DNA from: a virus
Length of the DNA stretch: 64,000 nucleotides
Reading direction: 5' to 3' (one strand)
Virus record (IMG/VR): IMGVR_UViG_3300037804_000399
Span: 1-64,000 of that record
A program made the translations under genes and the position numbers. Positions 51,415-60,611 of the stretch are shown in pieces (positions within the stretch are counted from its first letter, which is position 1; each line of letters opens with the position of its first letter). The notes beneath the pieces were generated by a model. It was not told the DNA's origin. It made no database searches and saw only the letters and a list, made by a program, of their open reading frames with translations.

Positions 51415-52395
51415 ATGGCTGATGTATATAGTATAGCACCAGATCCTCAAGGTTTAGGTAGAGATGTTGATAATTTAAAATTTAGCATAGAGATTCCAAA
51501 TACATTAAATGTATCTGTAGCGGGACCTTATCCAGCCGGCACTTATAAGGTTACGGTAAAAGTAGTTGATGATGTTACTATGGAATTTGGGTATGGATTT
51601 TTCAATGTAGTTATATATGCTTCCATTACAGATTTTATACTTAATCAAACAAATACTCCTAACGAAGGAGATCCAATCAGTACCTTAATAGGTGACTTAC
51701 AAGTTACTGGAGGAACCGCCCCTTTTGTTTTTGCACTAATAGCTGGATTTGGAGACGGAGACAATCCCCATTATCAAATAAATCTTGCGGATTTAGAACT
51801 AAGTGGTACTGGTGGATCTACAGAACCTACAGATTCAATTTACGCAAGAGTGACTGATGCAAATGGTGACGAAGCATTTGACAACTTTATTATAAACTTA
51901 GATGCTCCTGGTGCTCCATTAGCAACAATAGGAACTCCAAATGCTGACCCTACATTGTTTATTAAAGTAGAATCTGCAAATGCTGGAGGTACTGCATTAT
52001 TTCCTTATAATTTCCTAGATGAAGATTTTACTGACGGTGAAACAAAAGAAGTATATGGAACTTATGTTAATGTAGCTCTATTAAAATCTTGGACTATTGG
52101 AGCTGGTGATGATAGCGTCACAATAGCTGATGATAAAGTAGTATCACCAGCATCATATACTGTTATAACTGCAAACTCCGCTAGTGAGAATCTTCGCCGA
52201 GGAAAAGACAACGGTGATTTTGTTTGGGGTGGATATTTTGCTCCAGATGCTAGTGTAAATGTAGTTAGTACTACCATCGTAGCTGCCACTCCTAATGATG
52301 TATTAGATGCTAGCAATTATGGCGAAGTTGTATTTGACATTTCGGGTGGCGGGAATCATGTTAAAATAACAATAAGCGAAGGAAATGGTTGGTAA
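51415..52395 (+). CDS. Adhesin-like protein, cadherin-like plus GW-ending domain
   Basis: 326 residues; ribosome site AAAGGAATGGTATAA. It lacks the MADLxLDxDYG cassette of its neighbours. Residues about 75-165 (EGDPISTLIGDLQVTGG... HYQINLADLELSGTGG) closely match the cadherin-like domain of the previous protein. Residues about 170-326 are the recurring domain (IGTPNADPTLFIKVE...GETKEVY...ITISEGNGW). Probably paired with the preceding protein in one adhesin. Confidence 0.55.
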   Translation: MADVYSIAPDPQGLGRDVDNLKFSIEIPNTLNVSVAGPYPAGTYKVTVKVVDDVTMEFGYGFFNVVIYASITDFILNQTNTPNEGDPISTLIGDLQVTGGTAPFVFALIAGFGDGDNPHYQINLADLELSGTGGSTEPTDSIYARVTDANGDEAFDNFIINLDAPGAPLATIGTPNADPTLFIKVESANAGGTALFPYNFLDEDFTDGETKEVYGTYVNVALLKSWTIGAGDDSVTIADDKVVSPASYTVITANSASENLRRGKDNGDFVWGGYFAPDASVNVVSTTIVAATPNDVLDASNYGEVVFDISGGGNHVKITISEGNGW

Positions 52396-52418
52396 TCTGC
52401 CTTTGTGATGTAACAAAC

Positions 52419-52465
52419 ATTCCTCAATACTAGAATATAATTAAATTGTAAATGTATTGAGGAAT
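52419..52465 (+). promoter_or_regulatory. Inverted repeat covering the ribosome site of the first sulfotransferase
   Basis: ATTCCTCAATAC (52419-52430) and its exact reverse complement GTATTGAGGAAT (52454-52465); the 3' arm contains the GAGGA ribosome site for ATG 52471. Folding would hide it. Confidence 0.6.
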
Positions 52466-52470
52466 AAAAA

Positions 52471-53601
52471 ATGATTATAGTAAGTGGATGCCCTAGATCT
52501 GGAACTAGTTTAACTATGGATATTCTTCGTAAGGCGACTGGCGAAGAGAACATGATTGCTTCAAAATTTCCACAGAAAAGAGAGTTAGAAATCACAAGAG
52601 GGGAGGACGAATCAGATAGTGATTTCCAAATACGAAATTATTTGTTTCAAAAATTCAAACGTCCAGATAGAGATGATGATTATACTGACATGAATCCAAA
52701 CGGATTTTGGGAATGTAAATTTTCTGTATTAGGAGTCGGAGCTGAATACGGGTCAAGACTATTCAATTATCACTCTGCAAAGTTTACCGAAACACTATTA
52801 GACACTGGTAAAGATAAAATTTGTAAAATCGTAAGTCAAGGTTTAATGTCATCCGATGTAAGATATATTGATAAAGTAATTTATTTAATAAGACATCCTA
52901 GAAACGTTGCAAAATCTCATGAAAGATTAAAGAGAGGGTTTGATGTTAAAGTAAATGGCAAGAAGCAAAATATATTTGAAGGATTGACCATACACACTCC
53001 TGAGATGTATATAGGAGTTACCATTCAAGCTTGTAGATGGATTTTAGAAAATCCAACCGTGCCAATATTATTTGTTAACTTTGATGATTTGTTATCTAAC
53101 CCAACTGAAACAATTGACACTATTGCAGAGTTTGTCGAGTTCGGAGATTTTGAAAAATCTAAAACTATTGTAGATCCAGTGTTGAATAGAAGTAAAATTC
53201 AAGACATCGAACATGTGCTTTGGGAAGATGCTGAATTTGTTTATGAACAGTTTAATAAACAAAACTATCAGGAAATATTAGATTACTTCGAAGATCCTAC
53301 AAGAGCATATAGAAAATACACAGATAAATTTATTTGCACTAGAACAAATGATGAAGTAACCAATCGTGATTGTCAGAGTTGTTTATCGAGTGACGTAGTC
53401 AAATACAATAAAAAAGTATTAGCCAATCACAAACAGATTGATTATTTAAAAGAACCTTGTATGTATGAATGCGGAAAGAATGTTGATACTGATTCATATA
53501 AAACCATTGAAGAAAGTATTAAAAACCATACTTGGGATAATGGAAAGAAAATAATAGACGGAAAACTGGATGTTATTCCTAGTGGAAATACTTTAGGATA
53601 A
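52471..53601 (+). CDS. Sulfotransferase-family protein 1
   Basis: 376 residues. The PAPS-binding 5' loop is VSGCPRSGTSLTMDIL (PRSGTS at residues 8-13), and KVIYLIRHPRNVAKSHERL near 136-152 is the 3'-phosphate loop with Arg and Ser. The family transfers sulfate from PAPS to hydroxyls of carbohydrate or tyrosine. The C-terminus carries C290-x11-C302-x2-C305-x25-C, exactly as in the second copy, probably a zinc site. It lies between adhesin genes; possible substrates are virion proteins or host surface glycans. Confidence 0.78.
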   Translation: MIIVSGCPRSGTSLTMDILRKATGEENMIASKFPQKRELEITRGEDESDSDFQIRNYLFQKFKRPDRDDDYTDMNPNGFWECKFSVLGVGAEYGSRLFNYHSAKFTETLLDTGKDKICKIVSQGLMSSDVRYIDKVIYLIRHPRNVAKSHERLKRGFDVKVNGKKQNIFEGLTIHTPEMYIGVTIQACRWILENPTVPILFVNFDDLLSNPTETIDTIAEFVEFGDFEKSKTIVDPVLNRSKIQDIEHVLWEDAEFVYEQFNKQNYQEILDYFEDPTRAYRKYTDKFICTRTNDEVTNRDCQSCLSSDVVKYNKKVLANHKQIDYLKEPCMYECGKNVDTDSYKTIEESIKNHTWDNGKKIIDGKLDVIPSGNTLG

Positions 53602-53614
53602 TATTTTTAGGATA

Positions 53615-53701
53615 TGGTTAATATATTCAAAGAATAATAAGTAAATAAGGATACTGTAACAATATTTTTGGAATACTTATGACTCGAGAATATATTAACC
53701 A
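53615..53701. repeat. 14-base inverted repeat in intergenic region
   Basis: TGGTTAATATATTC (53615-53628) and its exact reverse complement (53688-53701), with ATAAGTA (53637)/TACTTAT (53674) nested almost symmetrically. It lies just ahead of the ATG at 53717 and may regulate or end transcription. Confidence 0.5.
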
Positions 53702-53716
53702 CATGGACAAATTATA

Positions 53717-56700
53717 ATGGCAAATATTTATTTAGATACTGATACTCACGGAGAGTATATAAAACATAATGATATTTGTTACAAGCGTGTAGGTCCGAGT
53801 ACCACTGAGCCAGCAACTGTATTTGGAGCTCCTGATGAGACTGGATTTGCAGATTGTGACGATTGTGAGTTTGATCCCCCTGTATTCTTCGGAGAGTTTG
53901 ATTATGAAACTGAAGAAGAAGGAAGTCTCACTGCATTTACTGCTACCGCTACCGATACTGACACATATGAAATAATAGAACAACGAGATGAAGCCTTTTT
54001 TAACATAAATCCTGTAACTGGAGAAATAGTATGGAAAACCGCTCCCGATTTTGATGACGCTAGAGATGAAAATTACGACAACAATTATGTTCTTAGAATA
54101 CGAGCAACTGGACCAGGTGGACAAACTTTTCAATTTTATTCTGTTACAGTAACCAATATTTCAGAATTACCTGAATTTTATGGACCATCTACAAGGGAAA
54201 GATTTGATGGTTATGATGAAGGAATGACAATTACAGCACACGATACAACTTCTTTTTCTATGATAGGCGGAGAAGACATTTCCAAATTTTCGTTAGATCC
54301 CACAACGGGCGTTTTAACATTTCTAGCAATACCTGATTTTGCTTCCCCTGGTGATTTTGATGCAGATAATGAATATCATGTAACTGTAAGAGCAACGGGA
54401 CCTGGTGGGTTTGCTGACAGAAACTTTACGATATTTATAAGTGAATTTCCAACGGCTAGATGTACTGAATACGGAGCTGATGATATATTAGGAAATTTAC
54501 CAACTAACACACATCCAACGATAGACTATAAAATAGAAGGAATGAATTTAGCTGGTGATAAATGGGTTGCTCAATTTGCGAGACTGATGTGTGATAGTAA
54601 TGGAGTACAGGCTGGAAGATGGTATTCAGTAAAAGCAAATAGAGGTGCAAGCGGGACCCTAGTTTTCGACACTAACTATATAGAAACAAACTTACGACAC
54701 CGCTGGACTACAGTAGCTGTTTCTAGTTTAGGATTTGGAGACGAAGACGTTGGACAATTTTACTTCGATATAGACAAAGATTCTGCAACCATTTTTATGG
54801 TGGTAAATTATGGTCTAATTAGACAAGGAATACGTTTCTCTTCTACTTGGAGATCTAATGATTACAAGGATGTCTTTAATCTAGATGGAAATTGGCAACA
54901 CAGTTTTGATTCTTTAGGAACAAGCGCAACATTAATTTCATCAACATGGGATAACTACAATTCTGGAGTGTCTGCTTTAGGAGTACAAGCACCGACAGGA
55001 GATTGGACGAATACTGCAACACCAACTTACATTGAAGATCAAAAGATAACAGATGCTATGTTCGGAGAAATTGTATTTGACATAGGCTCATCGGGATTTG
55101 CCAGTCCGATAAGAGTAAAACTTTCAACTAGACGTGGTACAGGAATAAATCCTGATTGGAATGATGTTCCAGCTCCTGTTGCTCCTGAAATAATTGGACC
55201 AACAAAATACGTAGTAAATGATGGAGTAATGCCAGCATTTCAAGTGAATGTAAAGGATAGAACATTTGAACCCACTTATACAATATCCGGTGGAGCCGAT
55301 GCTGCTCTATTTACTGTTGACGCTAGAGGATTTGTAAATTTTAAAGTAGCTACTAATTATTCAGCACCTACTGATGCTGGCGCAAATAACAAATATGATC
55401 TTCAAATTACAGCTACAAATGATCAAGGAGCTGATTCAGAAACTTATGAAATCACTGTTATAGGAGTATCTGGTGTAGTTGGTCCGATACAAACTCTTAA
55501 TTTTTCTGGTTCGGGAACAACTGATCCAACTAGTTTAGACAATACAGTATTTGTAAAGTATGTTGGTGGTGGTGGAGAAGGTGTTTCTGCTTTTAATAAA
55601 ACGTGGAACTCGGGTCAGTTAGGACATGTATTTGTTGATTATACAGATGCTAGTCCAAATGGAGAATCCATTGCTATTTCAATTGGTGACTCTGTATTGA
55701 ACATTTCTGATTTAAGTGATACTGCAATAATAGAATTTACAGTACGTGCTGGGTTGACTTTGGACTTAGAAAAGATTTTAGCTCCTTTAGCTGATAATGA
55801 TACTTCAGTGGGAGTTGAATCTCACACTTTAGATTTTACATATAATGATTCTATTTCAGATCAGTTTGGTAGAGTTACATTTACAAACGGAGAAGTGTGG
55901 GAATTTTTAAGAGGAAGTAATTGGCCTGCTCCGACAGCGCCAGTATTCACAGGAGCCACAGCTCATAGTCTTACAACAGGATATTCCAATCCGTTCACTG
56001 CCACTGCAAATCCAAATACTTATGATCTAAATTTTGCAATAACAGGTGGAGCAGATGCAGCTGTGTTTAATATCACATATGACGGCACAGTTACTTTTAT
56101 AGTTCCTCCTGATTTTTCAGCACCAATAGATGCGGGTGCAAATAATGTTTATGATTTGGAAATCACTGCTACTAATGAAACAGGATCCACTGTACAAGCC
56201 TTTACTGTGACTGTGAATGATTTTACATTACCAGTTTTTAATGGTCCTTTTGCATTGAACGTAGATGAAGAACAAACAGATATTTTGACAGTTGATGTTC
56301 AATTTAATGATTATCCTCCTACTTTTTCAATAGTTAGTGGAGTGGATGAAGCTCTATTTGCGGTTGATAATATAACTGGTGTGGTTACATTTATAGCAGC
56401 TCCTGACTTTTTAACTCCGTTAGATGTTGGTGCTAATAATGTTTATGATTTTGAAGTTACAGCAACTAATCCTGCAGGTGATCAGACTCAAGCTTATGTT
56501 ATAACAGTTGATCAATTACCATTGCCTGTTTTTACAGGAACGTTTATTCTTGAAATATCGGAAGGGTCAGCAGCTTTTACAGCAGTAGCTACTAACACTC
56601 CAACGTTTGCTATAACTGGAGGATTGGATCAATCCTTATTTGATATTGTACCAGCTACTGGAGTTGTAACATTCTCACCAGCAGTATTATTTGCTTCACC

Positions 56701-57154
56701 TACTGACAATGGTGCTAACAATGTATATGATGTTGAAATAACAGCAACTAATTTAGGCGGTTCAGTTGCTCAAGCATACGCGATAACTATTAGAGATCCA
56801 GCTTTAGTTCAAGAGATAGGAATAGAAATCGCAGGAGATCCACATGCTGAGATTACTTGGTCTTGGTCTGACGCTGCTGCAACAAAAGATTGGTTAGGTG
56901 AGACTTGGTCCAACGGAGAAACTAAACTAGTACATGATGAATTTGCAGGAGCAAATGCTTCAGGATTTTACAGAGGTAATTATTCAGTAGGAAGCATTTA
57001 TGTTGGCGGCTCGGTAAATGCAACATCTGGAAATATATTTGCTTATGGATCATCAATTGGATTTATGTCTGGTTATGGTAATTTAAATACAGGAGTTGTG
57101 TTAGTATCTGGTACAAATACAATGACATTATTGATGAAAGCATCATTAACTTAA
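53717..57154 (+). CDS. Large adhesin with cadherin-like repeats and shared N-terminal cassette
   Basis: 1145 residues. The cassette reads MANIYLDTDTHGEYIKHNDI...FGAPDETGFADCDDCE. Cadherin-like repeats follow, with recurrent GGADxAxFxVD...VTFxxxPDFxxPxDxGANNxYDxxITATN; about seven copies can be counted. Between them lie divergent copies of the GW-ending domain (around residues 275-485 and 590-735) and a final one (EIAGDPHAEITWSW...GETKLVH). This modular design suits a long, flexible receptor-binding fibre. No chaperone gene was recognised. Confidence 0.65.
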   Translation: MANIYLDTDTHGEYIKHNDICYKRVGPSTTEPATVFGAPDETGFADCDDCEFDPPVFFGEFDYETEEEGSLTAFTATATDTDTYEIIEQRDEAFFNINPVTGEIVWKTAPDFDDARDENYDNNYVLRIRATGPGGQTFQFYSVTVTNISELPEFYGPSTRERFDGYDEGMTITAHDTTSFSMIGGEDISKFSLDPTTGVLTFLAIPDFASPGDFDADNEYHVTVRATGPGGFADRNFTIFISEFPTARCTEYGADDILGNLPTNTHPTIDYKIEGMNLAGDKWVAQFARLMCDSNGVQAGRWYSVKANRGASGTLVFDTNYIETNLRHRWTTVAVSSLGFGDEDVGQFYFDIDKDSATIFMVVNYGLIRQGIRFSSTWRSNDYKDVFNLDGNWQHSFDSLGTSATLISSTWDNYNSGVSALGVQAPTGDWTNTATPTYIEDQKITDAMFGEIVFDIGSSGFASPIRVKLSTRRGTGINPDWNDVPAPVAPEIIGPTKYVVNDGVMPAFQVNVKDRTFEPTYTISGGADAALFTVDARGFVNFKVATNYSAPTDAGANNKYDLQITATNDQGADSETYEITVIGVSGVVGPIQTLNFSGSGTTDPTSLDNTVFVKYVGGGGEGVSAFNKTWNSGQLGHVFVDYTDASPNGESIAISIGDSVLNISDLSDTAIIEFTVRAGLTLDLEKILAPLADNDTSVGVESHTLDFTYNDSISDQFGRVTFTNGEVWEFLRGSNWPAPTAPVFTGATAHSLTTGYSNPFTATANPNTYDLNFAITGGADAAVFNITYDGTVTFIVPPDFSAPIDAGANNVYDLEITATNETGSTVQAFTVTVNDFTLPVFNGPFALNVDEEQTDILTVDVQFNDYPPTFSIVSGVDEALFAVDNITGVVTFIAAPDFLTPLDVGANNVYDFEVTATNPAGDQTQAYVITVDQLPLPVFTGTFILEISEGSAAFTAVATNTPTFAITGGLDQSLFDIVPATGVVTFSPAVLFASPTDNGANNVYDVEITATNLGGSVAQAYAITIRDPALVQEIGIEIAGDPHAEITWSWSDAAATKDWLGETWSNGETKLVHDEFAGANASGFYRGNYSVGSIYVGGSVNATSGNIFAYGSSIGFMSGYGNLNTGVVLVSGTNTMTLLMKASLT

Positions 57155-57166
57155 TAGGAAAATGAA

Positions 57167-58057
57167 ATGATTGTAGTAACAGGAACTCCTCGTAGTGGAA
57201 CTTCATTAGCAATGTTATCATTGGCAAAGTTAATTGGCAAAGATAAAATAGTAGGAGATAAGTTCCCTCAGAAAAAGAAAGCTCAAAATGCTGCCGAACG
57301 ATATGTATATGAATTGAAGAATAATAATAACTTGAACCCTACAGGGTTTTGGGAAAATTTAAAGTATATATCCAATGGATTTTCATATTCATCAGAAAAT
57401 GAAAAAGAGTTTTATAAACTATCGACATCCTCTGATCATGCTGTTAAAATAATTGCTACTGGGTTACCAAAAACAGAACCAAAGTATATTGACAAGTTAG
57501 TCATCTGTTTGAGAGATCCTCTTGAAACTGCAACATCACAAACCGGACTTGTTGGACAAATTGGTCCAAGTGAAGCTGACCCTAAAAAACAAATCTTTGA
57601 TTTAATAACGATTGCAAAATATATGATAGTAAATCCAAAGGTTGATTACTTTCTGCTGAATTATTCAGATCATAAGATAAATGCAAAATACACTATGGAA
57701 CAATTAAGTGCATTTGTAGAAGTACCTTATAAGGAAAGCATTTACAAGGCCACTGGAAAGAAAACAATGAAGCGTCCCGATACAAAAATTTGGGACGAAG
57801 CATTTTACATTTACAATTTAATGATACAGGAAAATTTTCAAGCAGTGTGTGATTATTCCAATGATGTTACAACTGAGCTATCAAGACAAACAAAATCTTG
57901 GTTTTGTCCAAAGTTTGATTTTTTAACTAATGATGATCGATGTAATACGTGTAGAAGCAATAGCAAGGTAAGAGAAAACTTTATTAAAAAAGCAAATCAC
58001 AATAAACATGATCATGAAAACGAACCATGTTACTTGGATCTATTAGAACAGGAGTAG
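57167..58057 (+). CDS. Sulfotransferase-family protein 2
   Basis: 296 residues, 12 bases after the large adhesin. VTGTPRSGTSLAMLSL (PRSGTS at 8-13) is the PAPS 5' loop and KLVICLRDPLETATSQ the 3' loop. C-terminal cysteines C247-x11-C259-x2-C262-x25-C288 match sulfotransferase 1 in spacing, with ANHNK..H..NEPC resembling ANHKQ..YLKEPC. The middle is shorter and more divergent, so the two probably have different acceptors. Ribosome site AATAGGAAA. Confidence 0.75.
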   Translation: MIVVTGTPRSGTSLAMLSLAKLIGKDKIVGDKFPQKKKAQNAAERYVYELKNNNNLNPTGFWENLKYISNGFSYSSENEKEFYKLSTSSDHAVKIIATGLPKTEPKYIDKLVICLRDPLETATSQTGLVGQIGPSEADPKKQIFDLITIAKYMIVNPKVDYFLLNYSDHKINAKYTMEQLSAFVEVPYKESIYKATGKKTMKRPDTKIWDEAFYIYNLMIQENFQAVCDYSNDVTTELSRQTKSWFCPKFDFLTNDDRCNTCRSNSKVRENFIKKANHNKHDHENEPCYLDLLEQE

Positions 58058-58060
58058 TAA

Positions 58061-58558
58061 ATGAATTGGATTTACACATACAAAGCGCAAATATTACAAA
58101 AACTTCCACAGTTTGATTCAAATTATGATGAGATAGAAAAGAAGATTCAGAAAGCTGACTGTCCTAGATGTGTAAAGACTCGATATGAATTAAAACTGAA
58201 AAGACAAGTTTCTCAATCTATGAAACCTGGAATGTTTCCTCCACAACTCGAACAACTTCTAGCAGCTTACAATCCTTCATATGGACAAAAGAATAAAATC
58301 AAAACAGTAAGTCTCAAACCAGAAGAGATTTCAATACTCGATGAACGAAAAGGATGTATTGATTGCGTTAGAAAACATATGAGCCAGGCAATAATTTTAC
58401 TTCGTGAATGTAATCAAGGGTATGGTACAGACGAATTTGAGCACAAGTGGTTAGCTGTAGGTCATTTAGCCGAAGCAGCTGATGAAGCGTTGCAAATAAA
58501 TCCAGCATTGAGTATGAAGATTAGAGATCTCAGATTAATGATCATGGAACAAGAATGA
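58061..58558 (+). CDS. Small phage protein with two CxxC pairs
   Basis: 165 residues, directly after sulfotransferase 2 with ACAGGAGTAGTAA as ribosome site. CPRC near residue 34 and KGCIDCVRKHMSQAIILLRE near 107, followed by GHLAEAADEAL, form a pattern seen in many phages (CxxCxxKHLxxA...GHLxEAxxE), probably one zinc site and a helical bundle. Function unknown; the end overlaps the next gene by 4 bases. Confidence 0.55.
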   Translation: MNWIYTYKAQILQKLPQFDSNYDEIEKKIQKADCPRCVKTRYELKLKRQVSQSMKPGMFPPQLEQLLAAYNPSYGQKNKIKTVSLKPEEISILDERKGCIDCVRKHMSQAIILLRECNQGYGTDEFEHKWLAVGHLAEAADEALQINPALSMKIRDLRLMIMEQE

Positions 58559-58755
58559 ATACATCTCCTGAAGTAATAAGAATTGCAATACAAATATTAA
58601 GATCTACATGTCAATTTAAACAAATAGGTCCTTATAACCAACCTATAATTGAAATTCAAAACACGTTAAAAACAATTCACGGCAACGATCTAACAGTATC
58701 AGAAGAAACTTTAACTCAACTAAAAGACATTAGTGACGCTATTGGTAATAAATAA
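58555..58755 (+). CDS. Small hypothetical protein
   Basis: 66 residues, ATG overlapping the previous stop (ATGA). Helical, no motifs recognised. Tight coupling supports a real gene. Confidence 0.45.
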   Translation: MNTSPEVIRIAIQILRSTCQFKQIGPYNQPIIEIQNTLKTIHGNDLTVSEETLTQLKDISDAIGNK

Positions 58756-58787
58756 AGATAAACTGATAACATACTTGGAACCCATAC

Positions 58788-60593
58788 ATGGCAAAGTTCA
58801 GCGACTTTAATACAGATATAGTTTGTCCTCCCGATGTGGAAGACTCTCAATTTGACGATCAACCAGAATTATATGATGCCGGTGTTTGGAAACGATTCAA
58901 ATTTGACATGACTGCGGTCGATGAAAAATTTGTAATTGCTTTTGAGGCTGAAAATATCGCAAAGTCTGGACTAGACGAATCAGAAAACGGATTGGAGTTT
59001 CAAAACAATTACGATTTCCCATCTATTGAACCTGATACAGGAGCTGTTGCAGAAGGAAGAGTATTGGATGATTCTGAACGATATGAAAATGCGGTAGGTA
59101 TTATTCAAATTGATCAATCTACTTTAACATTTAACAAACATAATCATAAAGTAAAAGTTAGATTAGATGATACTGAAACTGATGATCAGGAAACAACATC
59201 TGTAATTTTACAAGAACATGTTGGTAAATATCTTCCAGCTTATGAAATAGATGAATCAAACATTGACATTTATTATCTTGATCGTATTAGAAGTACGGTA
59301 GACTTTGAAAGTTTAAATGTAGATCCTACAAATGCTCGTTTTAGAATTAATAAAGTAGTTTCAGGTGATAATAATTCACATGAAGTATTTTTAGATATCA
59401 TAGAAAATGATGATGTTAAATACACATCAATGTTTTTAGTAAACGTTCCAGAGCATTATGTAAATCGTTCTTTAATTGACTTGAAATTAATTGACAAGTC
59501 TTATGTTGAAGAAACTGACAGAGAAGCTATATTATGTAATGGACCTGAAGTTAAAAATTATATCGGCGCTGTTCAATATGAAACGTTTAGTTTTGTATTA
59601 GGTGGACGAGAAGCGAAATATAAAAAACAATCTTTACAAGCACGAGACACAAGACAAATAGTTGAAAACCAATTTAACCCAAGTGTGTTTCATCCTGAAT
59701 ACTTACTAGATGCAGATAAAGAAGGTTGGAATGTTGATAATGATGGAGTAGTTTATTATCACCCATCAGCTAGAGATGAATCATTTATCATTGATGAGTA
59801 TTCTCCTCTTGTTCCGTTCACTGATGTATATGATGAGACAGGAGTTATCAACGGAAGGAACTATCTTCCTGGAGTTGTTCCTACGAATGCACTTTATGAA
59901 TGTCAGAAGGTTGCTGAAGGAATCATTCCTGATAATATTATAGATGATGTTGTAACAGGAGAATATCCTCAACGTTGTGACATACCTTGGAATTATCTTA
60001 CCGAACAGAATTTAACTTTGGATAGTTTCAAAAGCGAATACCAATTTTTTGATACCGATACATTAATCGGTGAACAGCATCCAATATATGTTAACAAGAG
60101 TAATCAACTTAACGTACTTTATCCTGAAGTCATGTCAGCTCAATCATTCAGACTTAAAAATATGTATGATCCAAATTGGCAAACTTATATCACACAAAAT
60201 GACGAATGTATGGAAAGAACGCTAGATGGATTGAGAAAATACTGGAGTATAGGTAAAGATTCAAATGACATTTGGTTATCCTACTCGTATAGAGATGTAG
60301 ATAATGTAAATAACTTCGATCAGTTTGAGTTAATTGAAAGAATTGAAGGTTTTTATAAGCTGTCTGGATGTCCGTTACATAAGAGTAATGTATATTCACT
60401 CTTGATTGAAAATAGTGGATTAAATGAACGATTAGAAAAAGGTGAGCATAATGCTGACTCAAATAGTCCAACATTCAATAAAGCTATAAAAATCAAAGTA
60501 CAAGAACTTGTTGAACAAAATATAAGAAAACTTATAGATAAAGTAGCACCAGTTCACACTCAGCTTTGGCGAATAATTTGGAAAGGCGAATAA
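58788..60593 (+). CDS. Baseplate/tail structural protein, 601 aa
   Basis: Mostly beta-rich and acidic, ending VEQNIRKLIDKVAPVHTQLW followed by RIIWKGE, an ending of the kind found on phage baseplate and fibre proteins. Its place after the gp6/gp7 locus and before a fibre protein corresponds to the T4 gp8-gp10 region, but I cannot align it to any of them. Several short insert-like segments (GLDESENGLEFQNNY; DNDGVVYYHPSARDES). Ribosome site TTGGAACCC. Confidence 0.5.
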   Translation: MAKFSDFNTDIVCPPDVEDSQFDDQPELYDAGVWKRFKFDMTAVDEKFVIAFEAENIAKSGLDESENGLEFQNNYDFPSIEPDTGAVAEGRVLDDSERYENAVGIIQIDQSTLTFNKHNHKVKVRLDDTETDDQETTSVILQEHVGKYLPAYEIDESNIDIYYLDRIRSTVDFESLNVDPTNARFRINKVVSGDNNSHEVFLDIIENDDVKYTSMFLVNVPEHYVNRSLIDLKLIDKSYVEETDREAILCNGPEVKNYIGAVQYETFSFVLGGREAKYKKQSLQARDTRQIVENQFNPSVFHPEYLLDADKEGWNVDNDGVVYYHPSARDESFIIDEYSPLVPFTDVYDETGVINGRNYLPGVVPTNALYECQKVAEGIIPDNIIDDVVTGEYPQRCDIPWNYLTEQNLTLDSFKSEYQFFDTDTLIGEQHPIYVNKSNQLNVLYPEVMSAQSFRLKNMYDPNWQTYITQNDECMERTLDGLRKYWSIGKDSNDIWLSYSYRDVDNVNNFDQFELIERIEGFYKLSGCPLHKSNVYSLLIENSGLNERLEKGEHNADSNSPTFNKAIKIKVQELVEQNIRKLIDKVAPVHTQLWRIIWKGE

Positions 60594-60611
60594 TTTTTAA
60601 AGGAATAATAA

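Noticed and set aside
50852-52395. Frameshifted single adhesin gene
   Set aside because: The second part has its own strong ribosome site and ATG, and the junction does not continue a domain; separate genes are more likely, though shared ancestry is probable.
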